Assembly (NCBI GenBank): GCA_030651895.1
Contig: JAUSBR010000010.1
Location: 1 to 64,000 of the forward strand
Reading direction: 5' to 3'
From: Sideroxyarcus sp.
Lineage (GTDB): Bacteria; Pseudomonadota; Gammaproteobacteria; Burkholderiales; Gallionellaceae
DNA length: 64,000 nt
Shown here: piece by piece, positions 18,773-28,158 of the stretch
How positions within the stretch are numbered: position 1 is the first letter of the stretch
Layout: each line of letters starts with the position of its first letter
The notes under the pieces: generated by a model
Seen by the model: the letters and a program-made list of their open reading frames with translations, nothing else
Told to the model about the DNA's origin: nothing
Database searches by the model: none
Position numbers and translations under genes: made by a program

Positions 18773-19603
18773 TCAGCAAGGGACGGGCCTTGCTAGCTTA
18801 CCAGTGTATTCAATATCAGTGCAACGCAGAGGTAAAAACGCGTCGGGCGTTTTGTCATTCGTGTCTACATAACAGGCAGTGATACCACTGTTCACAACAA
18901 TGGCAAAGATCCGATAGATTTCTTCAGCGGTATACCCCCTGTCGGAGAGGAAAGCCGATGCATAGCCATTGATGTTCATGCTCTCGTTGAACTGCTTCAT
19001 CAGGGTGCTTTCGATCTGAAGGGCGAGCTGGAGATGCTCGCCGGTCGGGAGTCCAAGTTGTTTCTGAACCCTTTCCATCGCGACGACCCGCTCGTCTCCC
19101 TTGGCAAGAGGTCGTGCAAAACCGGTTATGTTGGGCTTGCCGCGATGTTTTGCACACGCATTGCTCACGATCTCTTCGGCGCTGACTCCGCGACGGTGGT
19201 CTTGCATTGCAGACTGGATGAATTGCACACCCTGAAGCAGAGGCTTTGAACCATATGTTTTTGCATCTGCAGCGAGGACTCCTGCTGTGGTAGCCGCCAC
19301 AACCGAGGCTCGGCTGGTGCCACCAAGCGCGCCGATCTGGTTGCACCAGATGCGCGGATCCGGCCAGCTCATGCAGATGTGGCAAGCCTCGAACCAGTCG
19401 GCTAATGGCCGTTCCGGCAAACGCCCCGTGGCATTGAGTACCAGCACCTGCATGTAGGAGGCCTTGCCGACCAGGTCATCCATCATGGAATAACCATGAT
19501 TGAATATTCCATTGCCAACTACCCAGCCCCCTTTTTTGCTTTGGATCTTGCCTCGGCGTTCGTCCCAAAGTCGATAAGAGGAATTATTCATATTGGATGA
19601 CAT
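18773..19603 (-). CDS. Citrate synthase-like protein, half-size, catalytic residues not conserved (B)
   Basis: 276 residues, about the length of citryl-CoA lyase and well short of true citrate synthase (about 430). The fold is suggested by GNGIFNHGYSMMDDLVGKASYMQVLVLNATGRLPERP, ITGFARPLAKGDERVVAMERVQKQLGL and NINGYASAFLSDRGY. At the positions of the citrate synthase triad the first His appears to be Lys (GSKPLLQ), the second His (GFGHR in the family) is Arg, and the Asp (NVD) is Asn. By this reading none of the three is kept. The start overlaps the previous gene by 20 nt, with AAGGA 8 nt upstream. It may be a partner subunit rather than an enzyme on its own. Confidence 0.72.
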   Translation of the reverse strand: MSSNMNNSSYRLWDERRGKIQSKKGGWVVGNGIFNHGYSMMDDLVGKASYMQVLVLNATGRLPERPLADWFEACHICMSWPDPRIWCNQIGALGGTSRASVVAATTAGVLAADAKTYGSKPLLQGVQFIQSAMQDHRRGVSAEEIVSNACAKHRGKPNITGFARPLAKGDERVVAMERVQKQLGLPTGEHLQLALQIESTLMKQFNESMNINGYASAFLSDRGYTAEEIYRIFAIVVNSGITACYVDTNDKTPDAFLPLRCTDIEYTGKLARPVPC

Positions 19604-20402
19604 AGTTTTCGTCCTTCACGAATGGCATGGCGGTAACGGGTTTGTTGGACAGCTCGACGCCATGTGCCAACAGACCGGGAGCACCCAGCAACTGGAACAA
19701 TCCTGCTCCGGCGCGGGGGCTGAAGCCAAGGTCGGTGAAAACGGCGGCGGCGATGGCGGGAGAGAGCCAGCCAAGTGTGTGGCTGTTCAACGCACGGGCG
19801 AATTCGCATCCCCATGTCAGGGTTTCATGCGTTCCCGGCAGCGAGGAAAGATGGTTGGCGATCTTCGTCGCCATCGGGTCTACTCCGCCAAAACGGCTGC
19901 CGAAGCCGGGCGCGATATGCCAGTCGCCTTCCCCGGGCGGCGTGCCGTTCGCAATCAATTCCTTGGCCACTTGCCCGGGATCGTGTTTGCGCTGTTTGCG
20001 CAACCAATCCATGGCGGGCTCGACCTCACCAGCACCCAGATGGCTGCCGCCGTAGATGGACAAAGCGATGGGCAGGATATGCTCACGGTCGGTGCTGCCG
20101 ACACCGGCTGTCATCGCGGCTCGTGTGGCCGGGTGACGGGGGCCGGGATTGATCAGCGCGATCATCAACTGTTCCAGCAATCTCGCCTCGTCGATGCCGG
20201 GCAGTTCGCCGCGGAACAATAAGTAAAGCACTTCGACGAAGCTGCGTTTTTGCGTCAATTCCAGCAGATCATAACCATGGCAGAGGCATGAGTCGGCGAG
20301 ATAAGGGTTGTGCTGATCTTCAACTTCGAGCCATATCTTCGTTTCGGTGCGTTCTACAAACACATCATTACGGCTTTCGACTTTTCTTCTTTCTGTGGAC
20401 AT
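19584..20402 (-). CDS. Citrate synthase/citryl-CoA lyase-like protein, half-size (A)
   Basis: 272 residues resembling citryl-CoA lyase: GYDLLELTQKRSFVEVLYLLFRGELP, then IYGGSHLGAGEVEPAMDWL with the first catalytic His kept (near residue 117). PGFGSRFGGVDPMA near 165 has Ser where the family has the second His. LSPAIAAAVFTDLGF near 216 has no Asp at the usual VD position. The end (LLGAPGLLAHGVEL) matches the family. The start at 20402 (MSTERRK) has GAGGGG 6 nt upstream; an extension to 20447 overlaps the upstream gene and is less likely. The ThDP enzyme ends 11 nt before it, and it overlaps protein B. Confidence 0.78.
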   Translation of the reverse strand: MSTERRKVESRNDVFVERTETKIWLEVEDQHNPYLADSCLCHGYDLLELTQKRSFVEVLYLLFRGELPGIDEARLLEQLMIALINPGPRHPATRAAMTAGVGSTDREHILPIALSIYGGSHLGAGEVEPAMDWLRKQRKHDPGQVAKELIANGTPPGEGDWHIAPGFGSRFGGVDPMATKIANHLSSLPGTHETLTWGCEFARALNSHTLGWLSPAIAAAVFTDLGFSPRAGAGLFQLLGAPGLLAHGVELSNKPVTAMPFVKDENYVIQYE

Positions 20403-20412
20403 CAATTTCCCC

Positions 20413-22281
20413 TCAAAGTGCATTTGCAAGTACGCGCATTCGAACATTCATCGGCGGTATCTCTTCCGGATCGATGTGAACATCGAGCAGGGTCGGACCT
20501 TTGCGTGCGCACAAGGCGGCGATATCCAGTTTGGCGATATCTTCCGGCGAGCGGATGGTGAGTGCCTTGGCCCCCAATGCGTGCGCCAGCATGGCAAAGT
20601 CGGTCGGCGGCAGTTCGCAACCGACCTGTTCGGCACCGGCCAAGCGTTGTCCGTGCTTGACCATGCCCAGCGACTGGTCGTTGAGCACCACGAAGATGAT
20701 GCCGAGTTTCTCGGCGACGGCGACGGAAATCTCCTGGCCGTTCATCAACATGCTGCCGTCGCCGGTGATGCACACCACCGGCACATCGGGATTGGCCGCG
20801 GCGGTGCCGATCGCGCCACCGATGGCCCAGCCCATGGCGGCGAAGTTCATGGTGACGCGCAGCCAGCCGCCGTCGGTCTTGCGTTGTCCTAGCGATATCT
20901 TGCGGCCGCCGCCGCCGAGACGGCGTTCGCTGTAACGCCGGTCGCCGACGGGATGCAGGTAATGCACCGACCAAGCGACGCTGTTGCCGGTGTCGGCGAG
21001 GAAGCGCGTGTTGGGGGGGAGGCGGGTGCCGAGTTCGCGCATCAGGCGTTGCGGGGTGAGCGGGGTCGCTTCGCTGTCGAATTTCCCGGGCGCGGCCAGC
21101 ATGTGCAGCGGGTCCCATTCGTTGCCCTCTGCTTTGCGCGATGCGCGCCGTCGGTGGTGTTCGGTATTGTCATTGCTGCGCTGGTTGTGCAGGCGTTCGA
21201 TCATGCGATCGAACACCGACAGGATGCGTCCGCGCACATGTAGCCGTGCCATCGGCGTGCGTGACAGGTGTTCTTCGGATTCGTCGATGTGTGCCAGCCG
21301 TTCGTTGAGCAGGCTTTCGCACCAGCCGCCGCTGTTCCACTCGCCCATGCTGGTGCCGATCGCCAGGATCAGATCCACGGATTGGTCGCGCAACGCGGTC
21401 TCTGCCGAGGCATGGCCGCCGAAGCCAAAGACGCCGCGAAACAGCGGATGGCGCGGATTGACCAACCCCTTGCCGTCCGGGGTGGTGACGAAAGTGGCGC
21501 CCTTCATGGCGGCGAACTGGAGTATCGAGCCGATGGCCTCACCGCAGCCGCTACCGACCAGCATGACGATATTGCCGGACTGGTCGATCAACTCGCACAG
21601 GTTATCGATCGCGCTGTTGTCCACCAGCGAGGATGGCGCCAGCAGGGTGCGCAGATCATATGAGGGCGCGGCAGCCGGGCTGGAACTGCGGAAGACATCG
21701 ACCGGAAAGCTCAGGTGCGATGGACCCTTTGGGGCGCGCACGGCGCGCTGCAGGGCGGAGATCAGCTTGGCTTCGATCTGTTTTGGGTGCGACACCAGCG
21801 AGTTGTAGCGCGTGCAGTGGCGGAACATGCTCAGGGTGTTGATCCCGGTGCAGCTCGATTCCTGCAGCGGGTTCTTGCCGAAGGAGGGTAGAGCTGGCTG
21901 TCCGGTGATGACCAGCATGGGGATGTTGTTGTCGTAGGCGCAGGCGACGCCGGTGATGAGATTGGTGGCGCCGGGGCCGGAAGTGGAGCAACAGACACCG
22001 ACCTTGCCGGTCTCGCGCGCATAGCCGTCGGCCATGAAGGCGGCTCCGGCTTCGTGGCGCGCCAGGATATGGCGTATGCCGCCCCTGCGTTCGCTTCTGG
22101 CGAGGGCGTTGTACAAGGGTTCGATGGCGCCGCCGGGGACGCCGAACACATATTCGATGCCCAATTGTTCCAGGTAGGCGACCAGCAGGTCGGCGACTTC
22201 GAACGGTTTGGCGGAAATGACGGGTGATGCTTCGGCTTTTGAATCGATATGACTAGGGACTAGCGACGCTTTGACGCCCAT
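20413..22281 (-). CDS. ThDP-dependent enzyme, acetolactate synthase large-subunit-like
   Basis: 622 residues with the three-domain layout of acetohydroxyacid synthase and its relatives. Domain 1 has YVFGVPGGAIEPLYNAL and ARHEAGAAFMADGYAR, with the ThDP-activating Glu at about 77. A central Rossmann-like domain (about 215-370) follows. The last domain has the ThDP/Mg motif ITGDGSMLMNGQEIS to VVLNDQS near 508-540. An insert of charged residues (RSNDNTEHHRRRASRKAEG, about 370-388) precedes domain 3. No regulatory small subunit lies beside it; instead two citrate-synthase-like genes follow. It is therefore probably not a biosynthetic AHAS but a carboligase or decarboxylase in an uncharacterised pathway. 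Start ATG at 22281 with AGGAGGG about 10 nt upstream. Confidence 0.82.
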   Translation of the reverse strand: MGVKASLVPSHIDSKAEASPVISAKPFEVADLLVAYLEQLGIEYVFGVPGGAIEPLYNALARSERRGGIRHILARHEAGAAFMADGYARETGKVGVCCSTSGPGATNLITGVACAYDNNIPMLVITGQPALPSFGKNPLQESSCTGINTLSMFRHCTRYNSLVSHPKQIEAKLISALQRAVRAPKGPSHLSFPVDVFRSSSPAAAPSYDLRTLLAPSSLVDNSAIDNLCELIDQSGNIVMLVGSGCGEAIGSILQFAAMKGATFVTTPDGKGLVNPRHPLFRGVFGFGGHASAETALRDQSVDLILAIGTSMGEWNSGGWCESLLNERLAHIDESEEHLSRTPMARLHVRGRILSVFDRMIERLHNQRSNDNTEHHRRRASRKAEGNEWDPLHMLAAPGKFDSEATPLTPQRLMRELGTRLPPNTRFLADTGNSVAWSVHYLHPVGDRRYSERRLGGGGRKISLGQRKTDGGWLRVTMNFAAMGWAIGGAIGTAAANPDVPVVCITGDGSMLMNGQEISVAVAEKLGIIFVVLNDQSLGMVKHGQRLAGAEQVGCELPPTDFAMLAHALGAKALTIRSPEDIAKLDIAALCARKGPTLLDVHIDPEEIPPMNVRMRVLANAL

Positions 22282-22665
22282 GATGAAGTACCCTCCTGAC
22301 GGTGTGAACCATCTCGTTATTTTTGTTACCGATGGAAGTCGGTATTCCGGTCTGAGCCGGCAGTTCTTTCGAGGCAGCTTGCCCCAAATCCGACCACGCA
22401 GCTTGCATTTTTACCCACGTAAGCTGTAGGGGCAGTGTAAAGCCTGATATTATTGGGCGCAAGTAAAGAGGCTACGAATGGCGGGAAAGATACAACCCGA
22501 TGTTTCGGCGCGAGAAATTGAATATTCTTGCAGCGGGGCAGATGCCGGATAGTCCAAATCTTCAGGAGGATGCATGTGTGCGGCAGCGAATAAATCGGAT
22601 TGCGCCGGGCAATATTTGCACTTGCATGGTCGCGCCTGTTTGAACGACACTCCGCGAAACCGCTC
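22282..22665. other. Divergent intergenic region
   Basis: A 384-nt gap between the minus-strand ThDP enzyme operon and the plus-strand binding-protein gene. It must hold both promoters. No convincing operator, RNA gene or ORF was seen. The exact left edge of the plus-strand gene is uncertain, so the gap could be shorter. Confidence 0.6.
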
Positions 22666-23826
22666 ATGAGCATGCATTCCACATTTTCATTTCTCTGCAA
22701 CGGAACATTCCGCTCACGCCGTGTAGGCGCATGGGCCGCTTTGTCCATTCTGCTGCTGACCGCTACGCCTGACGCATGGGCGAATTCCAGAGACACAGAA
22801 GCATTTCCGCACAAGAACACGTCCTGGACCGAGGACTTCTCCGGGGTGATCAGTTCGATCGAGGCCTCGCAGGATGTGGTGGTATTCCCAATCCAGGTCG
22901 CCGGGACCGGCACGGTCTCGATCAACAGGATGCTGGCCAACAAGGTCGCGCAGGCGGCCAGCGTGGGCGGCATCGCGGTGATCTACCCGGATATCGGCGA
23001 ACCTTATCGCAGTGTGTTCACGCAGATCATCGACGGTATCGAAGACAGGGCCAAAGGGCGGGTCGCCAATTTTGCCGTCGGACCGAACGTCAATGTCGGC
23101 GAACTGAATAATTCCCTGCGCCGCCAGGACACCAAAGTCGTCATCGCATTGGGGCGGCAGGGTATGAAGGTCGCTAATTCACTGGATAGCAATATCGGCG
23201 TGGTTGTGGGCGGCGTGCTGTCGGCGGCGGAAGACGGCGCGCGGGTATTGCAGGTGAACAGTCTTTCGCCCGATCCCGCTTTGCTGTTCTCGCGCCTGAA
23301 GAAGATGATGCCCAACACCAGGCGGATTTTCACCGTGTACGACCCGCGCCAAAACGAATGGCTGATCCAGTTGGCCAAAGAAGGCGCTGCCGTGCACGGG
23401 GTGGAGTTGGTGACCTATCCGGTGCAGGATCTGCGTTCAGCCATGCGCGCCTATCAGGAGATCATCGCCAAAGCTGACAGCAGGCAGGATGCGTTGTGGC
23501 TACCGCAGGATTCCACCGCTGTCGAGGAAAGCACCGTGCTGCCTTTCGTCTTGCAGGAGTCGTGGAACAACAATCTGGCGGTGTTCTCCAGCAGTTTCGG
23601 TCACGTGAAGCGCGGCGTGCTGTTCTCGCTGTATCCCGATAACGTCGAGTTGGGCCGTCACCTTGCCGGGGACGCGCTCGGCCTGTTGGCATCCGGCAAC
23701 AGGGATACTTCTGCACTACTGCCGCTGCGCGAAGTGCTGATGGCGGTCAATCTGCGTACTGCCAAGCACCTCGGGCTGAACACGGCCAGGATACAGAGTT
23801 TCGATATGGCCTTTCCGGAACAATAG
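22666..23826 (+). CDS. ABC-transporter-type periplasmic substrate-binding protein
   Basis: 386 residues if started at ATG 22666 (MSMHSTFSF). The signal peptide is about residues 20-42, with cleavage after DAWA-N. The body has the two-lobed layout of the ABC substrate-binding family PF04392: NRMLANKVAQAASVGGIAVIYPD, VVIALGRQGMKVANSL, NTRRIFTVYDPRQNEWLIQLAKEGAAVHG and ALWLPQDSTAVEESTVLPFVLQESW. No permease or ATPase lies nearby; a GGDEF/EAL signalling gene follows 11 nt later. This pairing suggests the protein acts as a sensor subunit rather than in import. The start is uncertain because no good RBS is seen; ATGs at 22600 and 22672 are alternatives. Confidence 0.75.
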   Translation: MSMHSTFSFLCNGTFRSRRVGAWAALSILLLTATPDAWANSRDTEAFPHKNTSWTEDFSGVISSIEASQDVVVFPIQVAGTGTVSINRMLANKVAQAASVGGIAVIYPDIGEPYRSVFTQIIDGIEDRAKGRVANFAVGPNVNVGELNNSLRRQDTKVVIALGRQGMKVANSLDSNIGVVVGGVLSAAEDGARVLQVNSLSPDPALLFSRLKKMMPNTRRIFTVYDPRQNEWLIQLAKEGAAVHGVELVTYPVQDLRSAMRAYQEIIAKADSRQDALWLPQDSTAVEESTVLPFVLQESWNNNLAVFSSSFGHVKRGVLFSLYPDNVELGRHLAGDALGLLASGNRDTSALLPLREVLMAVNLRTAKHLGLNTARIQSFDMAFPEQ

Positions 23827-23837
23827 GCGCGCCGGAT

Positions 23838-26282
23838 ATGAAAAGCTCATTGAAGGCCTTCTTCGGGAAATACAGCTTCCAGCGCCAACTGGGATTCGCA
23901 GTCGCACTGGGTATCATCTTCCTGGCATTGTCTTCCTCCATTGCCGGTTCCTGGCAGGTGAACGAACGCGTGCGTCACAACCTGATCGAGCAGGGCCAGC
24001 GCATCACCGAGAATCTGGCGCGCCAGAGCGCGCTGGCGCTGGTCTACTCTTCTGCCGACAATGCCGCCGAAGCGGTGCGCGCGACCATGGCGTTCCCCGG
24101 TGTGATCGGGGTCGAGATCCGACACACCAACGGCCATGTGTTGCTGGCGCAGGGCGATATCGATTCCAGCCGGATGGTCGCGCAGTCCGATCAGACAGAC
24201 GGATTGCAGGCTGCGGCCATGCTCGACGCCGAAAGCAGCAAGGCCTGGCACTTTGCCGCGCCCGTGTATTCGCAACCCGCGGCAGAGTCGCCGTTCGACG
24301 AACCGGCTGTGCCTGAACTGCTGGGCAAAGTCTCCGTGGTGATGAGCAAGGCTGCATTGGCGCGCACCACCTCCGACATCTTCCTTACCAATCTGGCCAC
24401 CTCGGTCTCCTTCGCACTGGTATTCCTGCTGCTGATCCGCTACCTCACCCGCAGCATGGCGCGACCGCTCAACCAGTTGTCGGCCAGTATGGAACGTGCC
24501 CAACTGGGTGAATCGCAAGTGCGCGCCGAACCGGGGGGGCCCAAGGACATCGCCGAGATGGCGCATGCCTTCAACGACATGATGGTTGTGCAGGAAGAGC
24601 GCGAAGCGGCATTGCGTGTCGCCGCCATCGCTTTCGAGACCGAAGAGGGCATGATGGTGACCGACGAGAACTCGGTGATCATCCGGGTCAACCACGCGTT
24701 CACCCGGATAACCGGATACAGCGTCGAGGACGCGCTCGGCTCGAAACCCTCCATGCTCAGTTCGGATCGGCAGGACCACGAGTTCTATGAACGCATGTGG
24801 GAGCGGCTGCGCAAAAACAACAGCTGGCAGGGCGAGATCTGGAACCGGCGCAAGAACGGCGAGATATATCCGGAATGGCTGACCGTCACCGCGGTGATCG
24901 GCAAGGACGGCGAGGTAACCAACTACGTCGGCACCTTCGTCGATTTCACCGAACGCAAGAAAGCCGAGAACGAGATCCATCTGCTGGCTTATTACGACCC
25001 GCTCAGCCAATTACCCAACCGGCGCATGCTGCTGGATCGCCTGCGTCAGGCGGTCTCGACCAGTGCGCGCAACCATACCGGCGGGGCGTTGCTGTTCATC
25101 GATCTGGACAACTTCAAGACGCTCAACGACACCAAGGGGCACGGCATCGGAGATCTGTTGCTGATCGAGGTCTCCAAGCGCTTGCAGGGCTGTGTCCGCG
25201 ATGGCGACACACTGGCGCGCTTCGGTGGCGACGAGTTCGTGCTGTTGCTGGAGGGTTTGAGCACAGATAGGGCACATGCCGCGGTGCAGGCCAGAGCGGT
25301 CGGAGAAAAAGTGCTCGAAGCGCTGAGCCAGCCCTATCAGCTCGAAGGGAGCGAATTCCACAGTTCGTCGAGCATGGGCATCACTCTGTTCATCGATTAC
25401 AAGGAGAAGCTCGACGAGCTGCTCAAGCAGGCGGACACGGCCATGTACGAGGCGAAGAAGTCGGGGCGCAACACCTTGCGTTTCTTCGATCCCGTGATGC
25501 AGGAAGAGCTCGAAGCGCGCGCGCAGCTTGAGGTTGGGCTACGTGAGGCTTTGCGCAAACAGGAGTTCCGGCTCTACTACCAGATGCAGGTCAACAATGC
25601 CGGCTGCATCCTGGGTGCGGAAGTGTTGCTGCGCTGGATACATCCTGAGCGGGGCCTGATCCCGCCGATGCAGTTCATCCCGCTGGCGGAAGAGACCGGA
25701 CTCATCCTGCCGATCGGTACGTGGGTGCTGGAAAGTGCCTGCCAGCAACTCAAGCAGTGGGAATCACAAGCGCATACCCGCGAGCTGCAACTTTCGGTGA
25801 ACGTCAGCGGGCGCCAGTTCCGTCAGGCCGACTTCGTTGAGCAAGTGAGCGAGATCATCACGCGAACCGCAATCGATCCTTTGCGACTCAAACTTGAGCT
25901 GACCGAGAGTATCGTGCTCGAAGACGTTGCCGATACCATCGCCAAGATGCAGGCGCTCAGGCAGATCGGCGTGACTTTCTCGATGGACGATTTCGGGACG
26001 GGTTATTCGTCGCTGTCCTATCTGACCCAGTTGCCGCTGAACCAGCTCAAGATCGACCAGTCGTTCGTGCACCACATCGGCACCAAGGCGTCCGATTCGA
26101 CCATCATCCAGACCATCATCGGCATGGCCAACAATCTGGGTATGGAAGTTATCGCCGAGGGCGTGGAGACGCAGGAACAGTGCGACTTCCTGGAAGCGAA
26201 CGGTTGTGTGCTCTATCAGGGATACCTGTTTGGTAAACCGGTCCCGCTGGACGAGTTCTCCGCGCTATTGTGTGCGGAGTAG
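23838..26282 (+). CDS. Membrane-bound diguanylate cyclase/phosphodiesterase (HAMP-PAS-GGDEF-EAL)
   Basis: 814 residues. An N-terminal membrane helix (about 18-40), a periplasmic sensor domain (about 40-180) and a second helix (about 183-203) are followed by HAMP (about 204-258), PAS (about 265-375, RITGYSVEDALGSKP), GGDEF (about 380-545) and EAL (about 560-810). The cyclase site RFGGDEFVLLLEG near 460 is intact. The phosphodiesterase signature is EVL (GAEVLLRW near 593), an accepted variant of EAL, and DDFGTGYSSLSYL and EGVETQEQ are present. The protein probably turns over cyclic di-GMP in response to the upstream periplasmic binding protein, encoded 11 nt before it. Confidence 0.94.
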   Translation: MKSSLKAFFGKYSFQRQLGFAVALGIIFLALSSSIAGSWQVNERVRHNLIEQGQRITENLARQSALALVYSSADNAAEAVRATMAFPGVIGVEIRHTNGHVLLAQGDIDSSRMVAQSDQTDGLQAAAMLDAESSKAWHFAAPVYSQPAAESPFDEPAVPELLGKVSVVMSKAALARTTSDIFLTNLATSVSFALVFLLLIRYLTRSMARPLNQLSASMERAQLGESQVRAEPGGPKDIAEMAHAFNDMMVVQEEREAALRVAAIAFETEEGMMVTDENSVIIRVNHAFTRITGYSVEDALGSKPSMLSSDRQDHEFYERMWERLRKNNSWQGEIWNRRKNGEIYPEWLTVTAVIGKDGEVTNYVGTFVDFTERKKAENEIHLLAYYDPLSQLPNRRMLLDRLRQAVSTSARNHTGGALLFIDLDNFKTLNDTKGHGIGDLLLIEVSKRLQGCVRDGDTLARFGGDEFVLLLEGLSTDRAHAAVQARAVGEKVLEALSQPYQLEGSEFHSSSSMGITLFIDYKEKLDELLKQADTAMYEAKKSGRNTLRFFDPVMQEELEARAQLEVGLREALRKQEFRLYYQMQVNNAGCILGAEVLLRWIHPERGLIPPMQFIPLAEETGLILPIGTWVLESACQQLKQWESQAHTRELQLSVNVSGRQFRQADFVEQVSEIITRTAIDPLRLKLELTESIVLEDVADTIAKMQALRQIGVTFSMDDFGTGYSSLSYLTQLPLNQLKIDQSFVHHIGTKASDSTIIQTIIGMANNLGMEVIAEGVETQEQCDFLEANGCVLYQGYLFGKPVPLDEFSALLCAE

Positions 26283-26345
26283 CGCTTGCACCTGCAACTG
26301 TTTGATCGCATGTATCGTCACCCCTGGCTTCGCTGTCGAGCAAAC

Positions 26346-26618
26346 ATGAACAGATACTTCATCCTGTGTGCGGTCCTGCTTGCTGCTTCTGCGCAAGCTG
26401 AAACTGAACCCCGTTGCGGCAGGGATGCCTTCGGCAACACGGTCTGCATGGACAAGGACGGGGTGCTCAGTATCGCGCCGCGGAGTTTGGCGAAGGACAG
26501 GAACAAGGAGAGTGCCGCATCGGCTGTCGCGGCAGACGGAACCGAGAGTGAGGACGAGGAGCAGGAAGCGCGCCCGCGTTGCAGCGTGGATCCTTTCGGC
26601 AATACCGTGTGCCGCTAG
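26346..26618 (+). CDS. Small secreted protein with duplicated cysteine motif
   Basis: 90 residues. The signal peptide is MNRYFILCAVLLAASAQA, with cleavage before ETEP. The mature part holds two copies of a motif, PRC-x2-D-x-FGNTVC: PRCGRDAFGNTVC near residue 22 and PRCSVDPFGNTVC at the very C-terminus. An acidic and charged linker (KDRNKES to DEEQEARP) separates them. Each copy has two cysteines nine residues apart that could form disulfides. It lies 63 nt after the GGDEF/EAL gene and may be cotranscribed. The family is not recognised. Confidence 0.75.
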   Translation: MNRYFILCAVLLAASAQAETEPRCGRDAFGNTVCMDKDGVLSIAPRSLAKDRNKESAASAVAADGTESEDEEQEARPRCSVDPFGNTVCR

Positions 26619-26648
26619 CTCTTTAGGGATTGCCGGAAAAGTCCGCTG

Positions 26649-27503
26649 TTATTTGCCTGCGGTGCGTTCCGCTGCCTGCACGGTGTTCGCCACCAGCATG
26701 GTGATGGTCATCGGACCGACGCCGCCGGGAACGGGGGTAATCCAGCCGGCCACTTCTTTCGCCGAATCGAAATCCACATCGCCGCATAACTTGCCGTTGT
26801 CCATGCGGTTGATCCCCACGTCGATGACGGCAGCACCGGGCTTGATCATGTCGCCTGTGATCATCTTCGGCTTGCCGGTGGCGACCACCAGGATATCGGC
26901 ATCGCGTGTGTGACCGGCGAGGTTTTTGGTCCGGGAAGTGCAGATGGTGACAGTGGCGTTGTGCTGCAACAGCAATAGTGCCATCGGCTTGCCCACGATG
27001 TTGCTGCGTCCGACCACTACCGCATGTTTCCCCTCGATCTCGACGCCGCTCTTTTGTAGCAGCACCAGCGAACCGTAAGGTGTGCAGGGCGCAAAGCGCA
27101 TGTTGCCGGTGACCAGCGCGCCGACGTTCATGGGATGGAAACCGTCCACGTCCTTGTCCGGGCTGATGGCGTTGAGGATCTTGTCGCTGTCGATATGCTT
27201 TGGCACCGGTAGTTGCACCAGCAGGCCGTGTATCTTCGGGTCGGCGTTCAACTCGGCGATCTTCGCCAGCAGTGTCGCCTCGCTGGTATCGGCGGGGAGT
27301 TCGATGTGCTTGGAATACAGGCCCAGTTCGGCGCAGGCCTTCACCTTGTTGGCGACGTAGACCTTGGAGGCCGGGTCTTCACCGACGATGATGACCGCCA
27401 GGCCGGGAGTGATGCCGCGCGCTTTCAACGCATCGGCGCGCACTTTCCATTCGGCGCGAACTTCCTGTGCGATGGTCTTGCCGTCAATGATGCGTGCGGT
27501 CAT
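26649..27503 (-). CDS. folD: Bifunctional methylenetetrahydrofolate dehydrogenase/cyclohydrolase
   Basis: 284 residues. It interconverts 5,10-methylene-, methenyl- and 10-formyl-THF with NADP in one-carbon metabolism. Motifs: [13 protein letters not shown] (active-site Lys), [54 protein letters not shown] (NADP-binding) and the C-terminal [19 protein letters not shown]. Start at 27503 (MTARIIDGK) with GGGAG 7 nt upstream; a longer start at 27560 overlaps ppa. It sits 16 nt downstream of ppa. Formyl-THF from this step would feed the ArnA formyltransferase at 48658-49575. Confidence 0.97.
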   Translation of the reverse strand: MTARIIDGKTIAQEVRAEWKVRADALKARGITPGLAVIIVGEDPASKVYVANKVKACAELGLYSKHIELPADTSEATLLAKIAELNADPKIHGLLVQLPVPKHIDSDKILNAISPDKDVDGFHPMNVGALVTGNMRFAPCTPYGSLVLLQKSGVEIEGKHAVVVGRSNIVGKPMALLLLQHNATVTICTSRTKNLAGHTRDADILVVATGKPKMITGDMIKPGAAVIDVGINRMDNGKLCGDVDFDSAKEVAGWITPVPGGVGPMTITMLVANTVQAAERTAGK

Positions 27504-27519
27504 CTGCGTTCTCCCGTGT

Positions 27520-28068
27520 TTAGAACTCTGGCTTATCGGTGGCGTTCTGGTAGTTGGCAACGCCTTCCATGATCTCTTTGCGTGCCGATTCCACGTCTTC
27601 CCAGCCGCCGATCTTGACCCACTTGTTGGGTTCCAGATCTTTGTAGTGGGCGAAGAAGTGTTCGATCTGCTTCAACGTGATCTCGGGCAATTGTGTGTAG
27701 TCCTTCAGACCGCGATACAGCGTGGAGAGCTTATCCACGGGCACGGCCAATACCTTGGCATCGAAACCGGATTCGTCTTCCATCTTCAGTACGCACAGCG
27801 GGCGGCAGCGCACCACAACGCCGCTGTTGAGCGGAACGGGGGTGATGACCAGCACGTCGACGGGGTCGCCGTCGTCGGAAAGGGTGTGCGGGATGTAGCC
27901 GTAGTTGCAGGGGTAGTGCATCGCGGTGTTCATGAAGCGATCCACGAAGATGGCGCCGGATTCCTTGTCCACTTCGTACTTCACCGGCTCGCCGTGCATC
28001 GGGATCTCGATGATGACGTTGAAGTCGTTGGGAAGGTCTTTGCCGGAGGGGACTTTGTTCAAACTCAT
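27520..28068 (-). CDS. ppa: Inorganic pyrophosphatase (soluble, family I)
   Basis: 182 residues, normal for family I PPase. It starts [23 protein letters not shown]. Active-site elements are visible: [38 protein letters not shown] (metal-binding aspartates) and the Lys/Tyr-rich [16 protein letters not shown]. It hydrolyses PPi to phosphate and drives biosynthesis. A membrane H+-PPase and a PPi-dependent phosphofructokinase are encoded about 5-8 kb away, so cellular PPi has competing users. Start 28068 is preferred over an in-frame upstream start at 28107, from family length. Confidence 0.97.
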   Translation of the reverse strand: MSLNKVPSGKDLPNDFNVIIEIPMHGEPVKYEVDKESGAIFVDRFMNTAMHYPCNYGYIPHTLSDDGDPVDVLVITPVPLNSGVVVRCRPLCVLKMEDESGFDAKVLAVPVDKLSTLYRGLKDYTQLPEITLKQIEHFFAHYKDLEPNKWVKIGGWEDVESARKEIMEGVANYQNATDKPEF

Positions 28069-28158
28069 GATGCGACGCCTTTTTTGTGAAAATTGAAAGG
28101 CGCGCATTGTATCACCGGGCGGCGGTCTGCCAAAGGCCGCCCCCGGTGCGGTTACGAA

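Noticed and set aside
19584-20447. Longer start for citrate-synthase-like protein A at 20447
   Set aside because: It would overlap the ThDP gene end by 35 nt and lacks an RBS. The ATG at 20402 has GAGGGG at proper spacing and family-like N-terminus.
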